DNA of 64,000 nucleotides. Origin: Sphingomonas sp. GM_Shp_1 (GTDB lineage Bacteria; Pseudomonadota; Alphaproteobacteria; Sphingomonadales; Sphingomonadaceae). Every line of letters starts with the position of its first letter. Within the stretch, counting starts at the first letter, position 1. A program made the position numbers and the translations under genes. The notes below the pieces were generated by a model. The model was not told where the DNA came from and searched no databases. It saw only the letters and a list, made by a program, of their open reading frames with translations. Below are positions 27,194-36,504 of the stretch, piece after piece. Location of the stretch: NCBI RefSeq assembly GCF_026540895.1, contig NZ_JALNUR010000006.1, forward strand, positions 1-64,000, written 5' to 3'.

Positions 27194-27227
27194 GCATCCA
27201 TATCCGATAGCCCCGGGCGTTGCCCGG

Positions 27228-27372
27228 CCCCTCCACCACTCGCTGACGCGAGCGGTCCCCCTCCCCAAGCAAAGCTTGGGGAGGATTGAGGCCTGTCGTC
27301 CGCCGGGTATCCCAATTCCTTCCCAAGCTTTGCTTGGGGAGGGGGACCGCCGCGAAGCGGTGGTGGAGGGGC
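27228..27372. repeat. Two family B half-elements in inverted orientation
   Basis: The left arm CCCCTCCACCACTCGCTGAC...CCCCAAGCAAAGCTTGGGG is matched inverted by CCCAAGCTTTGCTTGGGGAG...GCGGTGGTGGAGGGG on the right. A family D piece, GCTGAGCGAAGTCGAAG, follows at about 27433. With these the gene-free stretch 27194-27501 is largely explained. Confidence 0.8.
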
Positions 27373-27501
27373 ATCCTTCCCACCTTGCTCAGGCCAAGCG
27401 GCGCGAGGGGCTCCATTGCAACGACCGTTCCCGCTGAGCGAAGTCGAAGCGCACGGCCCGAACCCGTTGCGCCGCTCCCACAAACCTGCTTCCTTGCCCC
27501 C

Positions 27502-28902
27502 ATGAGATACCCGACATTGCTGGCGGCGATCGCGCTGATCGCCCCCGCCCCGCTCGCCGCCCAAGCCCTGACCCCGGCGGAAACCCAGAAGATCGACGCG
27601 CTGGTGCAGAAGACGCTGGCGGACACCGGCGTCCCCTCCGCCTCGATCGCGGTGGTGCGCGGCGGCAGGATCGTCCTTGCCAAGGCTTACGGCAAGCAGT
27701 TCGAAGGGCAGACCGGCCCCGCCGACCCCAAACTCCCCTATCAGATCGCCTCCGTGTCGAAGCAGTTCACCGCCGCCGCGATCCTGTTGCTGGCGGACGA
27801 GGGCAAGCTGTCGTTGGATGACAGCGTCTCCAAATACATCCCCGGCATCACCGATGGCGACAAGATCACCATCCGCCAGTTGCTCAGCCACACCTCGGGC
27901 CTGCGCGACTATTGGCCGCAGGATTACAGCTTCAAGGCGATGGCGACCCCGACCAGCCCGCAAGGCATCGTCGACCGATGGGCCAAGGCGCCGCTGGACT
28001 TCGCCCCCGGCACCCAGTGGCAATATTCCAACACAGGCTATGTCGTGGCGGGCATGATCGTCGAGAAGGTCGCCGGGCAATCCCTGCTCGATTTCCTCCA
28101 GGCGCGGGTGTTCCGCCCGCTCGGCATCCGTGCGGTGGATCAGGACAAGGCGGTCGGCCCCGGCTTCCCCCAGGGCTATCTGCGCCACGCGCTCGGCCCC
28201 GTCCGGGTGGAGACCCCCGCCGCCCCCGGCTGGCTCTATGCGGCGGGCGAGCTTTCCATGTCGGCGGAGGATCTCGCCAAATGGGACGTGGCGCGGATGA
28301 ACCGCACGCTGCTGCCCGCGAAGGACTGGGCCGAGCAGGAACGTCCGGTCAAGCTGACCGACGGCTCCAACACCAATTACGGGCTGGGCGTCGGGGTCGG
28401 CAACGACAATGGCCGCCGCATGGTCGAACATAGCGGCGAGGCGGTGGGCTTCCTGAGCGAGAATATCGTCTATCCCGACGACAAGGCCGCCGTGGTGGTC
28501 GCGGTGAATGCCTGGTTCGCCGACGCGCAGAACCGCATCGCCAAGGGGATTTCGGACATCGTCCTCCCCGCCCCCCAGGCCAGTGCCGAGGACGCCGCCG
28601 CGCTCGACCGGACCAGGCGCGTCTATGCGCAGTTGCAGGCGGGCAATCTCGACCGCACGCTGCTGACCGAGGACGCGGCCTATTATTTCACCCCGGCGAC
28701 CATCGCCGATTACAGGACCAGCCTGTCGCCGCTGGGCACGCCGGCCAAGATCGAGCAGGTCGGGCGCACCCGCCTGCGCGGCGGGTTCGTCAACCGGTCC
28801 TACCGCGTCACCTATCCGTCGCGGTCGCTGCGGATCAGCACCTATGCCGAACCCGGCACGGGCGGAAAGATCGAACAGTTTCTGGTAAGCCCCTCCGAAT
28901 GA
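27502..28902 (+). CDS. Secreted serine hydrolase of the class C beta-lactamase/D-Ala-D-Ala peptidase fold
   Basis: A 466-residue protein with a signal peptide (MRYPTLLAAIALIAPAPLAA). The SxxK motif is Ser84-Val-Ser-Lys87 in SVSKQFTAAAI, YSNTGY is the second motif, and HSGEAVG replaces KTG as often in esterase/peptidase members of the group. It could be a D-aminopeptidase, carboxypeptidase or esterase. Real beta-lactamase activity is not indicated. Its stop overlaps the start of the next gene (ATGA), so the two are coupled. Confidence 0.88.
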   Translation: MRYPTLLAAIALIAPAPLAAQALTPAETQKIDALVQKTLADTGVPSASIAVVRGGRIVLAKAYGKQFEGQTGPADPKLPYQIASVSKQFTAAAILLLADEGKLSLDDSVSKYIPGITDGDKITIRQLLSHTSGLRDYWPQDYSFKAMATPTSPQGIVDRWAKAPLDFAPGTQWQYSNTGYVVAGMIVEKVAGQSLLDFLQARVFRPLGIRAVDQDKAVGPGFPQGYLRHALGPVRVETPAAPGWLYAAGELSMSAEDLAKWDVARMNRTLLPAKDWAEQERPVKLTDGSNTNYGLGVGVGNDNGRRMVEHSGEAVGFLSENIVYPDDKAAVVVAVNAWFADAQNRIAKGISDIVLPAPQASAEDAAALDRTRRVYAQLQAGNLDRTLLTEDAAYYFTPATIADYRTSLSPLGTPAKIEQVGRTRLRGGFVNRSYRVTYPSRSLRISTYAEPGTGGKIEQFLVSPSE

Positions 28903-30275
28903 TGGACTTCTCCCCCCTGCTGCAACCCGATCGCGGGCAGCCCGCGCGTGCGGTCACGCTTCTCGCGCCGTCCGGCTTCGACGCCTGGCTGACCCGACAG
29001 CCCGCCGCGATCCGCGCGCTGGCGGCGGCGCAGCGCTTCACCGCCAAGCCCGACAGCGTGCTGCTGATCCCGCACGAGGCCGATATCGCCGTCGTCGCAG
29101 GCGTGGCCGATCCCGCATCGCCCTGGGCACTGGCCAAGCTGGCGGAGTCCTTGCCCGAGGGCAGCTACCGCCTCGACGGCGCGGAGGTCGGGGCGAATGC
29201 CCTGGGTTGGCTGCTCGGCCAGTATCGCTTCACCCGCTATCGCAAGGCGGAGGATGCGGGGCCGCGTATCCTGTTGACCCGCGACGCCGGTCACCGCGAC
29301 GAACTGCTCCGCATCGCCGCCGCCACCGCGCAGGTCCGCGATCTGGTCAATACCGGCGCGGGCGATCTGGGCCCCGCCGAACTGGAGGCGGAGGCCCAGG
29401 CGCTGGCCCGCGCGCATCGTGCGGAGATCAGCGTCACCACGGGGGAAACGCTGGCCCGCGATTATCCGATGATCCATGCGGTCGGCCGGGCGGCGGTGCG
29501 CGAACGCGGGCCCCGGCTGATCGAACTCCACTGGGGCGATCCCGGCCATCCGCGCATCGCCATCGTCGGCAAGGGCGTGTGCTTCGATACCGGCGGGCTC
29601 GATATCAAGCCATCGGCGGGCATGCGCCTGATGAAGAAGGACATGGGCGGGGCGGCCCACGCCCTGGCGCTGGCCGGGCTGGTGATGGCGGCGAGACTGC
29701 CGGTGCGGCTCCACCTGCTGATCCCGGCGGTCGAGAATGCCGTGTCCGGCGCGTCCTTCCGCCCCGGCGACGTGCTGAAGACCCGCAAAGGCCTGACGGT
29801 CGAGAACACCAATACCGATGCCGAAGGTCGCCTAATCCTGGGCGACGCGCTGACCCGTGCGGGCGAGGAGAAGCCCGAACTGATCCTCGACTTCGCGACC
29901 CTGACCGGCGCGGCGCGCGTGGCGCTGGGGCCGGACCTGCCGCCGCTGTTCACCGATGACGAGGCGTTGGCGGCGGACCTGCTGGCGGCGGGCGTCGCCG
30001 AGGAAGACCCGGTCTGGCGGCTGCCGCTCTGGGACGGTTATGACGAGATGCTGAAGTCCGACATCGCCGACATGGTCAATGCCCCGGACGGCGGTTTCGC
30101 GGGGGCGATCACGGCGGCGCTGTTCCTGCGGCGCTTCGTGCCGAGGGAGACGGCCTGGGCGCATCTGGACGTGTTCGCGTGGCGGCCATCCACCAAGCCG
30201 GGACGGCCCAAGGGGGGTGACGCCTATGCGCTGCGCGCGGCGTATCGAATGTTGAAGGGGCGGTATTCGGGCTGA
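28899..30275 (+). CDS. Leucyl aminopeptidase family (M17) protein
   Basis: A 458-residue dinuclear-metal aminopeptidase. The metal- and substrate-binding stretch VGKGVCFDTGGLDIKPSAGM carries the Lys and Asp, LMKKDMGGAAHAL the next set, and NTDAEGRLILGDAL the M17 signature. The N-terminal domain is less conserved than in PepA proper, so I leave out a gene symbol. It ends in DVFAWRP, typical of this subgroup. It is translationally coupled to the upstream serine hydrolase, which suggests joint peptide processing. Confidence 0.92.
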   Translation: MMDFSPLLQPDRGQPARAVTLLAPSGFDAWLTRQPAAIRALAAAQRFTAKPDSVLLIPHEADIAVVAGVADPASPWALAKLAESLPEGSYRLDGAEVGANALGWLLGQYRFTRYRKAEDAGPRILLTRDAGHRDELLRIAAATAQVRDLVNTGAGDLGPAELEAEAQALARAHRAEISVTTGETLARDYPMIHAVGRAAVRERGPRLIELHWGDPGHPRIAIVGKGVCFDTGGLDIKPSAGMRLMKKDMGGAAHALALAGLVMAARLPVRLHLLIPAVENAVSGASFRPGDVLKTRKGLTVENTNTDAEGRLILGDALTRAGEEKPELILDFATLTGAARVALGPDLPPLFTDDEALAADLLAAGVAEEDPVWRLPLWDGYDEMLKSDIADMVNAPDGGFAGAITAALFLRRFVPRETAWAHLDVFAWRPSTKPGRPKGGDAYALRAAYRMLKGRYSG

Positions 30276-30289
30276 CGACCAGTCCCCAA

Positions 30290-30370
30290 CCGTCATCCCA
30301 GCGAAGGCTGGGATCTTTTGCGGCCATACCGATCCGCCGCAAAAGGCCCCAGCCTTCGCTGGGGCGACGG
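30290..30370. repeat. Long inverted pair of family A units between convergent genes
   Basis: CCGTCATCCCAGCGAAGGCT and its inverted partner AGCCTTCGCTGGGGCGACGG frame a further inverted GCGG-type core near TCTTTTGCGG and CCGCAAAAGG. The full 81 bp can fold into one long hairpin and lies between the M17 gene and tpiA stops, so it may terminate both. Confidence 0.8.
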
Positions 30371-30383
30371 TGGCCTCCCGGCG

Positions 30384-31130
30384 TTACAACCCCGCCGCCG
30401 CCTCGATGATCGGCACGAACTTCGCGGCGGTCAGGCTCGCGCCGCCGACCAGCGCGCCGTCGACATTCTCGACCGCCAGCAAGGTCGCCGCATTCTCCCC
30501 CGTCACCGATCCGCCGTAGAGAATCCGCACCCCGTCCGCCGCATCGCCGATCAGCATCCGCAGCTTGGCGCGCGCGATGGAATGGATCGTCGCGATCTCG
30601 TCCAGCGTCGGCGTGCGCCCCGTGCCAATCGCCCAGCGCGGTTCATAGGCCAGGGTGAACCAGCTTCCATCCGCATTGTCGGGCACCGACTTCTCGATCT
30701 GCGCCTGCACCACGCGCTCGGCGCGGCCCGCATTGCGCTCCGCCTCGGTCTCGCCGCAGCACAGGATGACGTTCAGCCCCTGGCGATGCGCCGCCGCCGC
30801 CTTGGCCCAGGCGTCCTGGCTGGTCTCGCCCTGGTCCGCACGACGCTCCGAATGGCCGACAATGGTGAAGCGGGCGCCCGCTTCCTTGACCATCGCCGCC
30901 GAAACGCAGCCGGTATGCGCGCCCGAATCGGCCTCGTGCACATCCTCGGCGCCGATCGACAGTCCGGGCACCCGCTCGGCGGCGGGGCCGATCAGGGTGA
31001 AAGGCACCGCCATCGCGACATCGACGTTCGGGGCCGCTTCCGCCGCCCGCGCCATGGCGTCCAACTCGGCCAGAGCGGCGCGCGAGCCGTTCATCTTCCA
31101 GTTGCCCGCCACCAATTTGCGCCTTGCCAT
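30384..31130 (-). CDS. tpiA: Triosephosphate isomerase
   Basis: A 248-residue glycolytic enzyme that interconverts dihydroxyacetone phosphate and glyceraldehyde-3-phosphate. Lys12 in AGNWKMNG, His93 in IVGHSERR and Glu163 in LAYEPRWAIGTG form the active site; ILYGGSVTGEN binds phosphate. The length is standard. It is divergent from ppiD. Confidence 0.97.
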   Translation of the reverse strand: MARRKLVAGNWKMNGSRAALAELDAMARAAEAAPNVDVAMAVPFTLIGPAAERVPGLSIGAEDVHEADSGAHTGCVSAAMVKEAGARFTIVGHSERRADQGETSQDAWAKAAAAHRQGLNVILCCGETEAERNAGRAERVVQAQIEKSVPDNADGSWFTLAYEPRWAIGTGRTPTLDEIATIHSIARAKLRMLIGDAADGVRILYGGSVTGENAATLLAVENVDGALVGGASLTAAKFVPIIEAAAGL

Positions 31131-31265
31131 ATTGAGGCTCCCATTGAGTCGTCTGTTTTACGTGTTCAACACCGATAGCGTATTGCGCTTGTCGCACAAG
31201 CTTGATGCGGGGCCGCCTCGCCCCTAAAGCACGTCCCGATTTTCTTTCTTGCCGATCGGTCGTCC

Positions 31266-33212
31266 ATGCTCAGCTTCTTCCGCCGGATCATCAATTCCAA
31301 GGCCGGCGTCGTCGTGACCTTCATCGTCCTCGGCGTGATCGCGATCGCGTTCGCGGCGGGCGACGTGTCGAACATCGCCGGCATGGCGGGCGGTCTGGGC
31401 GGCTCCGACGTCGCCAAGGTCGGCGGCGCGAAGGTCACCGCCAACGACCTGCGCACCGCCGCGCAGAACGAGGTCGCGGCCTATCGCCAGGAACAGCCGA
31501 CGCTCGACATGGCGCAGTTCATCGCGGCGGGCGGGTTCGAAGGCGTGCTCCAGCGCGAGATCACCGGCCTGTCGCTCGAACAGTTCGGCAAGGATCAGGG
31601 CATGGTCGTGTCCCGCCGCCTGGTCGACGGCCAGATCGCCTCGATCCCCGCCTTTCGCGGGCCCAATGGGCAGTTCGATCCGGCGCTCTATCAGCAGCTT
31701 CTGGCACAGCGGAAGATGACCGACGCGCAGGTGCGGACCGATATCGAGCGGACCAGCTATGCGCAGCAACTGACCGTGCCGACCATTGGCGCCACCCAGT
31801 TCGCGATGCAGATGGCGCTGCCCTATGCCTCGCTGCTGCTCGAAAAGCGTGAGGGCGAGGTCGGCTATATCCCGACCCGTCTGGTGCCCGCCGGGGCCGC
31901 GCCGACCGATGCCGAGATTCAGACCTTCTATCAGCGCAACGTTCAGCGTTACACGCTGCCCGAGCGCCGTGTCGTCCGCTATGCGCTGGTGACGCCCGCC
32001 GCCGTCGCGGCCAGCGCGACGCCCAGCGAGGCGGAGATCGCCCGCTATTACCAGACCAACCAGTCGCGTTATGCCGCGACCCAGAAGCGTGATGTGACCC
32101 AGGTGATCGTCGCCGATCAGGCGGGCGCCAACGCGCTGGCGGCCAAGGCGAAGGGGGGTGCCTCGCTCGCCGATGCCGCCCGCGCCGCCGGGCTGGAAGC
32201 CTCGACCCAGAAGGGCGTCGACAAGGCTGCCTACACGACGCAGGCCTCCACCGCCGTTGCCGACGCGGTGTTCGGCGCCGCGCAAGGGTCGGTCGTCGGT
32301 CCGGTTCGCGGCACGCTGGGCTTCGTCGTCGCCAAGGTCGATGCGATCACCCAGGTTCCCGGCAAGACGCTGGCGCAGGCACGGCCCGAGATCGTCGCGG
32401 AACTGGCCAAGCAGAAGCAGGCCGCAGCGCTGGGCGAGATGCGCAACACGATCGAGGACGCGCTGTCGGGCAATGCGACCTTCGACGAGGTCGTTACCGA
32501 TCGCAAGCTTCAGGCGCAGACCACCCCGGCGGTGACCGCGCAAGGGGCCGCCCCCGATGCGCCGACCTTCCAGCCCACACCGGAGCAGCGCGCGATGATC
32601 ACCGCCGCCTTCACCGCCGAGGAAGGCGATGCGCCGCAGATCGTGCCGGTCGGACAGGATGGCGGCTTCGCGGTCGTCGGCGTCGGCCAGATCCAGCGCT
32701 CCGCCCCGCGTCCGCTGGCGCAGGTACGCAACCAGGTCCTCGCCGACCTGAACGCCGACCGCGCCCGTACCGCCGCGCGCAAGCTCGCCAATGCAGTGTT
32801 GGCCAAGGTGAACAAGGGCATGCCGATGGCGCAGGCGTTGAAGGAAACCGGCCTGGCCGTGCCGCCGGTCCGCCCGATCGCCGCGTCGCGCCGCGATCTG
32901 GCCGCCGCGCAGAACACCCCCGCCGCCGCGCCGCTCGCGCTGCTCTTCTCGATGCCGCAGAACAAGGCGCGCACGCTGGAGGCGCCGCAGAACGAGGGCT
33001 GGTACATCCTGCGCGTGAACAAGATCGAGGCGGGCAACGCCGCGGGTAACGAAGCCGCGATCCGCGCCGCGCGCGCCGATATCGGTCGCCTGATCGGCCG
33101 TGAATATGTCTCGCAATTCGCCCGCGCCGTCCGCGACTCGGTCGGCGTGAAGACCGATCCCAAGGCGGTGGCGAAGGTCCGCGCAGAACTGCTGAACAAT
33201 GGCGGCAACTGA
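31266..33212 (+). CDS. ppiD: Inner-membrane-anchored periplasmic peptidyl-prolyl isomerase/chaperone (PpiD-like)
   Basis: A 648-residue SurA/PpiD-family folding factor. The N-terminus MLSFFRRIINSKAGVVVTFI begins one transmembrane segment (about residues 13-33), as in PpiD. A SurA_N-type region (QPTLDMAQFIAAGGFEGVLQ) and one or two degenerate parvulin-like domains follow; EAEIARYYQTNQSRY is typical. It would assist outer-membrane protein folding on the periplasmic side. The 3' end overlaps trpE by 14 bp, an arrangement I recall as common in sphingomonads. Confidence 0.9.
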   Translation: MLSFFRRIINSKAGVVVTFIVLGVIAIAFAAGDVSNIAGMAGGLGGSDVAKVGGAKVTANDLRTAAQNEVAAYRQEQPTLDMAQFIAAGGFEGVLQREITGLSLEQFGKDQGMVVSRRLVDGQIASIPAFRGPNGQFDPALYQQLLAQRKMTDAQVRTDIERTSYAQQLTVPTIGATQFAMQMALPYASLLLEKREGEVGYIPTRLVPAGAAPTDAEIQTFYQRNVQRYTLPERRVVRYALVTPAAVAASATPSEAEIARYYQTNQSRYAATQKRDVTQVIVADQAGANALAAKAKGGASLADAARAAGLEASTQKGVDKAAYTTQASTAVADAVFGAAQGSVVGPVRGTLGFVVAKVDAITQVPGKTLAQARPEIVAELAKQKQAAALGEMRNTIEDALSGNATFDEVVTDRKLQAQTTPAVTAQGAAPDAPTFQPTPEQRAMITAAFTAEEGDAPQIVPVGQDGGFAVVGVGQIQRSAPRPLAQVRNQVLADLNADRARTAARKLANAVLAKVNKGMPMAQALKETGLAVPPVRPIAASRRDLAAAQNTPAAAPLALLFSMPQNKARTLEAPQNEGWYILRVNKIEAGNAAGNEAAIRAARADIGRLIGREYVSQFARAVRDSVGVKTDPKAVAKVRAELLNNGGN

Positions 33213-34716
33213 GGCGAACGCCGCCGACGGCGCCGCCGACCGGCTTAACGCCGGTCGCCCGGTGCTGATCTGGCGGCGACAGATCGCCGACACCGAAACC
33301 CCGGTGGCGGCGGCGCTCAAGCTGATCGAGCCGGGTCGCGGCGACTTCCTGCTCGAATCGGTCGAGGGCGGCGCGACGCGCGGGCGCTACAGCCTGATCG
33401 GCCTCGCCCCCGATCTGGTGTTCCGTGCGCACGGCCATGCGGCGGCGATCAACCGTCGCTGGGCCACCGATCGCGAGGCGTTCGAGCCCTGTTCGCAGGC
33501 AACGCTCGCCGCGCTCCGCAGCCTGGTCGCCGAATGCCGCGCCGACGTGCCGGAGGGGCTGCCCTCCGCGCTCGCCTGTCTGGTCGGCTATTTCGGCTAT
33601 GAGACGGTCGGGCTGGTCGAGGATTTGCCCCAGCCGGAGAGCGATCCGCTCGGCCTGCCCGACATGATCTTCGTGCGGCCGACCGTGATTCTGGTCTTCG
33701 ACCGGCTGGCCGACGCGCTTTATCTGGTCGCGCCGGTCTGGCCCGATGCCGCACGCGATGCCGGCCGGATGATCGCCGAGGCGGAGGAACGGCTGGACGC
33801 GACCGCCGCCCGGCTGGCGACGACGGCGCTTCCCTCGCCCGTCCGCGCCGACCTGCCCGAGCCCGCCTACATCCCCGCTTTGCCGCAGGGCCGCTATGCC
33901 GAGATGGTGGCCCGCGCGAAGGACTATATCGTCGCGGGCGACATATTTCAGGTGGTGCTGGCACAGCGTTTCTCCGCGCCCTTCGCGCTGCCGCCCTTCG
34001 AACTGTACCGCAGCCTGCGGCGGATCAACCCCTCGCCCTTCCTCTACCATCTCGACCTGCCCGGCTTCTCGCTGATCGGGTCGAGCCCCGAGATTCTGGT
34101 CCGCGTCCGCGATGGCGAGGTGACGATCCGCCCGATCGCGGGCACGCGTCCGCGTGGACGTACCGGGGCAGAGGATGCCGCGAACCGCGACAGCCTGCTC
34201 GCCGATCCCAAGGAACGCGCCGAGCATTTGATGCTGCTAGACCTGGGCCGCAACGATGTGGGTCGAGCGGCATCGGCGGGCAGCGTGCGGGTGACCGACA
34301 GCTATACGGTCGAATTCTACAGCCATGTCATGCACATCGTCTCCAACGTCGTCGGACGGCTGGGCGACGACAAGGACGCGCTGGATGCCCTGTTCGCGGG
34401 CTTCCCTGCGGGCACGGTCAGCGGCGCGCCCAAGGTCCGCGCCTGCCAGATCATCGCCGAACTGGAGCCCGAGCGGCGCGGCGCCTATGCGGGCGGCGTC
34501 GGCTATTTCTCGCCGGACGGGTCGATGGACTCGTGCATCGTGCTGCGGACCGCCGTGGTCAAGGACGGGACCATCCACGTCCAGGCGGGCGCGGGCATCG
34601 TCGCCGACAGCGACCCCGCCTATGAACAGCGCGAATGCGAAGCCAAGGCCGGAGCGATGCTCGCCGCCGCCAGGGACGCGGTGGCGCGGGCGGGCGAAGG
34701 CGGTTTCGGGCAATAG
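33199..34716 (+). CDS. trpE: Anthranilate synthase component I
   Basis: A 505-residue chorismate-binding enzyme, the first step of tryptophan synthesis with TrpG. FLLESVEGGATRGRYSLIG carries the LLES motif for tryptophan feedback. The catalytic part has IRPIAGTRPRGRT, LMLLDLGRNDVGR and YAGGVGYFSPDGSMDSCIVL. The ATG at 33199 lies inside the ppiD 3' end, so the genes are coupled and no room is left for a trp leader attenuator. trpG lies 1.2 kb downstream past a repeat region. Confidence 0.95.
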   Translation: MAATEANAADGAADRLNAGRPVLIWRRQIADTETPVAAALKLIEPGRGDFLLESVEGGATRGRYSLIGLAPDLVFRAHGHAAAINRRWATDREAFEPCSQATLAALRSLVAECRADVPEGLPSALACLVGYFGYETVGLVEDLPQPESDPLGLPDMIFVRPTVILVFDRLADALYLVAPVWPDAARDAGRMIAEAEERLDATAARLATTALPSPVRADLPEPAYIPALPQGRYAEMVARAKDYIVAGDIFQVVLAQRFSAPFALPPFELYRSLRRINPSPFLYHLDLPGFSLIGSSPEILVRVRDGEVTIRPIAGTRPRGRTGAEDAANRDSLLADPKERAEHLMLLDLGRNDVGRAASAGSVRVTDSYTVEFYSHVMHIVSNVVGRLGDDKDALDALFAGFPAGTVSGAPKVRACQIIAELEPERRGAYAGGVGYFSPDGSMDSCIVLRTAVVKDGTIHVQAGAGIVADSDPAYEQRECEAKAGAMLAAARDAVARAGEGGFGQ

Positions 34717-34809
34717 GGGCGGTTCGGGCGTTTGCCGATTGGGCCGGACGCCTCTTTAAGACCGATGAGCGAGAGGTAGCCCGACCACACCCTCGAACCA
34801 CCCCGGCGA

Positions 34810-34985
34810 GGGCCGATCGACATTCACCCATTCCTCCCCTGGAAGGGGAGGTGGCAGGCCGTCAGGCCTGACGGAGGGGTGTCGCACTATCGAGAGGGGG
34901 ACACCCCTCCACCATGCTGCGCATGGTCCCCCTCCCCTTGCAGGGGAGGAATGAGGACACCGCCGCCTGAATGTCGATCAGGCCC
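34810..34985. repeat. Family B repeat with 12-bp terminal inverted repeats (MITE-like)
   Basis: The family B core spans 34833-34949. Outside it, GATCGACATTCA (34815-34826) and TGAATGTCGATC (34968-34979) are exact inverted copies; GGGCC and GGCCC extend the arms with a one-base gap. No coding capacity. With the next element it accounts for much of the gene-free stretch 34717-35257. Confidence 0.8.
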
Positions 34986-35015
34986 AAGAATTCAAACGAA
35001 CACGCCAATCCTTTT

Positions 35016-35177
35016 TTGCGCGCAGAGGCGCGGAGGACGCAGAGATATCATACACGCCCGGTAGCGCGCTTCATGAATCCTCAGATGGCAAAAGCGGACT
35101 GCCGTCGCCTCAGGCTCAACCTCTCTCCGTCCTCCGCGCCTCCGCGCGAACACATTCTTCGCGTCTTCGCGTGAAAA
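35016..35177. repeat. Inverted repeat of the CGCAGAGGCGCGGAGG type
   Basis: GAGGCGCGGAGGACG occurs at 35025-35039 and inverted at 35128-35142; the arms are longer with mismatches. TTCTTCGCGTCTTCGCGTGA closes the right end. This resembles the widely scattered GCAGAGGCGCAGAG repeats of many bacterial genomes. The spacer has no convincing gene. Confidence 0.65.
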
Positions 35178-35257
35178 TGTATCCGGACCGGTTCCAGACC
35201 CCGGCCTTCGCCGAGGTGTTTCGAGATCAAGTAATGGCGTCAGGGGCGACGACCGCC

Positions 35258-35692
35258 TCAATCCCCGTCGGCAGCCGGCGGGGTCTGCTCCGCGCGGCGG
35301 GCGCGGCGTTCGTCGGCGAACTGGCGGTTCCAGGTCATGCTGCATCCGCTCTGCCCGCCCGTGCCGACCGGCGAGCAGGTATCGGGGATGCCGCCCGCGA
35401 CACGCCCGACCTGGTCCATCGTCGCGGCGCGGTTGACCCAGCTCTGGTTCTGCGCCGGGATCGGCTTGTCGTCACGCAGGCCCTTGGGGATGCGATAGGG
35501 TTCGTCGTCGCGGCCGCAGACCACCACTTCCTCGGCGGTGCTTTCCGGGCATTTCTGATCGCCGGTCAGCGTCACCTGCCGCACCCGCTTGGGCGGCTGG
35601 CCGGTCGCGGCCTGCTGGTCCTGCGTCGCCTGTTGCGCAAACGCGGCGCCCGGGGTCAGCAAGAGGGCGGCAATCAGGGCGGCTCGGACCAT
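35258..35692 (-). CDS. Secreted hypothetical protein with conserved cysteines
   Basis: A 144-residue protein. The N-terminus MVRAALIAALLLTPGAAFAQ is a signal peptide. The mature part has a Gln-rich stretch, then GDQKCPESTAEEVVVCGRDD, a KCP...VVCGR pattern seen in many sphingomonad exported proteins, and DTCSPVGTGGQSGCS, giving four Cys likely in disulphides. I chose ATG 35692 because AAAGGAG lies 9 nt upstream; the frame is open further, but no ribosome site precedes earlier starts. Function unknown. Confidence 0.8.
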   Translation of the reverse strand: MVRAALIAALLLTPGAAFAQQATQDQQAATGQPPKRVRQVTLTGDQKCPESTAEEVVVCGRDDEPYRIPKGLRDDKPIPAQNQSWVNRAATMDQVGRVAGGIPDTCSPVGTGGQSGCSMTWNRQFADERRARRAEQTPPAADGD

Positions 35693-35889
35693 GGCAACAG
35701 GACTCCTTTGAGACATCAACGTCGAACGCGGCGCATGGCTCCACGCTGAACGGTTCGCCCTAACGGCGTCTTTCGGGCGAAATTGCGGCCATGTATCGTC
35801 AAGTCCGTCCGGGCCCGGCATACCGCCCCACATCCCGATTGCGTCAAGCAGGCGTTGCACCGCCCGCACGATCGGCTATGGCGGTCCCC

Positions 35890-36504
35890 ATGATCCTGGT
35901 CGTCGACAATTACGACAGCTTCACCTGGAACCTCGTCCATTATCTTCAGGAATTGGGCAGCGAGGTGGAGGTGGTCCGCAACGACGCGATCTCGGCGGGC
36001 CAAGCGCTGTCGTCGGGGGCGCAAGCCTTTCTCATCTCCCCCGGCCCCTGCACGCCGACCGAAGCGGGCGTCAGCCTGGACCTGGTCGCCGCCGCCGCCG
36101 ATGCGGGCCGTCCGCTGCTGGGCGTATGCTTGGGCCATCAGGCGATCGGCCAGCATTTCGGCGGGCTGGTCGAACGCGGCGGGCTGATGCACGGCAAGAC
36201 CTCGCCCGTCCATCATGACGGCACGGGGCTGTTCCGGGGCCTGCCCTCCCCCTTCACCGCGACCCGCTATCACTCGCTGATCGTCAACGACGTGCCCGAC
36301 AGCCTGGTCGTCAATGCGCGGGCCGAGGATGGGACGGTGATGGGCTTTCGTCACGCGACGCTGCCGATCCACGGCGTCCAGTTCCACCCTGAGAGCATCG
36401 CCACCGAATATGGCCATGCGATGCTCGCCAATTTCCTGCGCGAGGCCGGGATCGCGCACGACCTGCCCGAACGGCTTCGTCCCCCGGTCGAGCGTGCGGC
36501 GTGA
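35890..36504 (+). CDS. trpG: Anthranilate/aminodeoxychorismate synthase glutaminase component II
   Basis: A 204-residue class I glutamine amidotransferase. [19 protein letters not shown] is the classic start, Cys80 in [12 protein letters not shown] is the nucleophile, and [14 protein letters not shown] holds the catalytic His and Glu. It supplies ammonia to TrpE and, in many bacteria, also to PabB. An ATG four codons upstream (35878) is an alternative start. Its stop overlaps the trpD GTG start. Confidence 0.94.
   Translation: MILVVDNYDSFTWNLVHYLQELGSEVEVVRNDAISAGQALSSGAQAFLISPGPCTPTEAGVSLDLVAAAADAGRPLLGVCLGHQAIGQHFGGLVERGGLMHGKTSPVHHDGTGLFRGLPSPFTATRYHSLIVNDVPDSLVVNARAEDGTVMGFRHATLPIHGVQFHPESIATEYGHAMLANFLREAGIAHDLPERLRPPVERAA

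Noticed and set aside
31224-33320. Long minus-strand frame opposite ppiD
   Set aside because: Antisense shadow of a clear PpiD-like protein; no motif and extreme composition.
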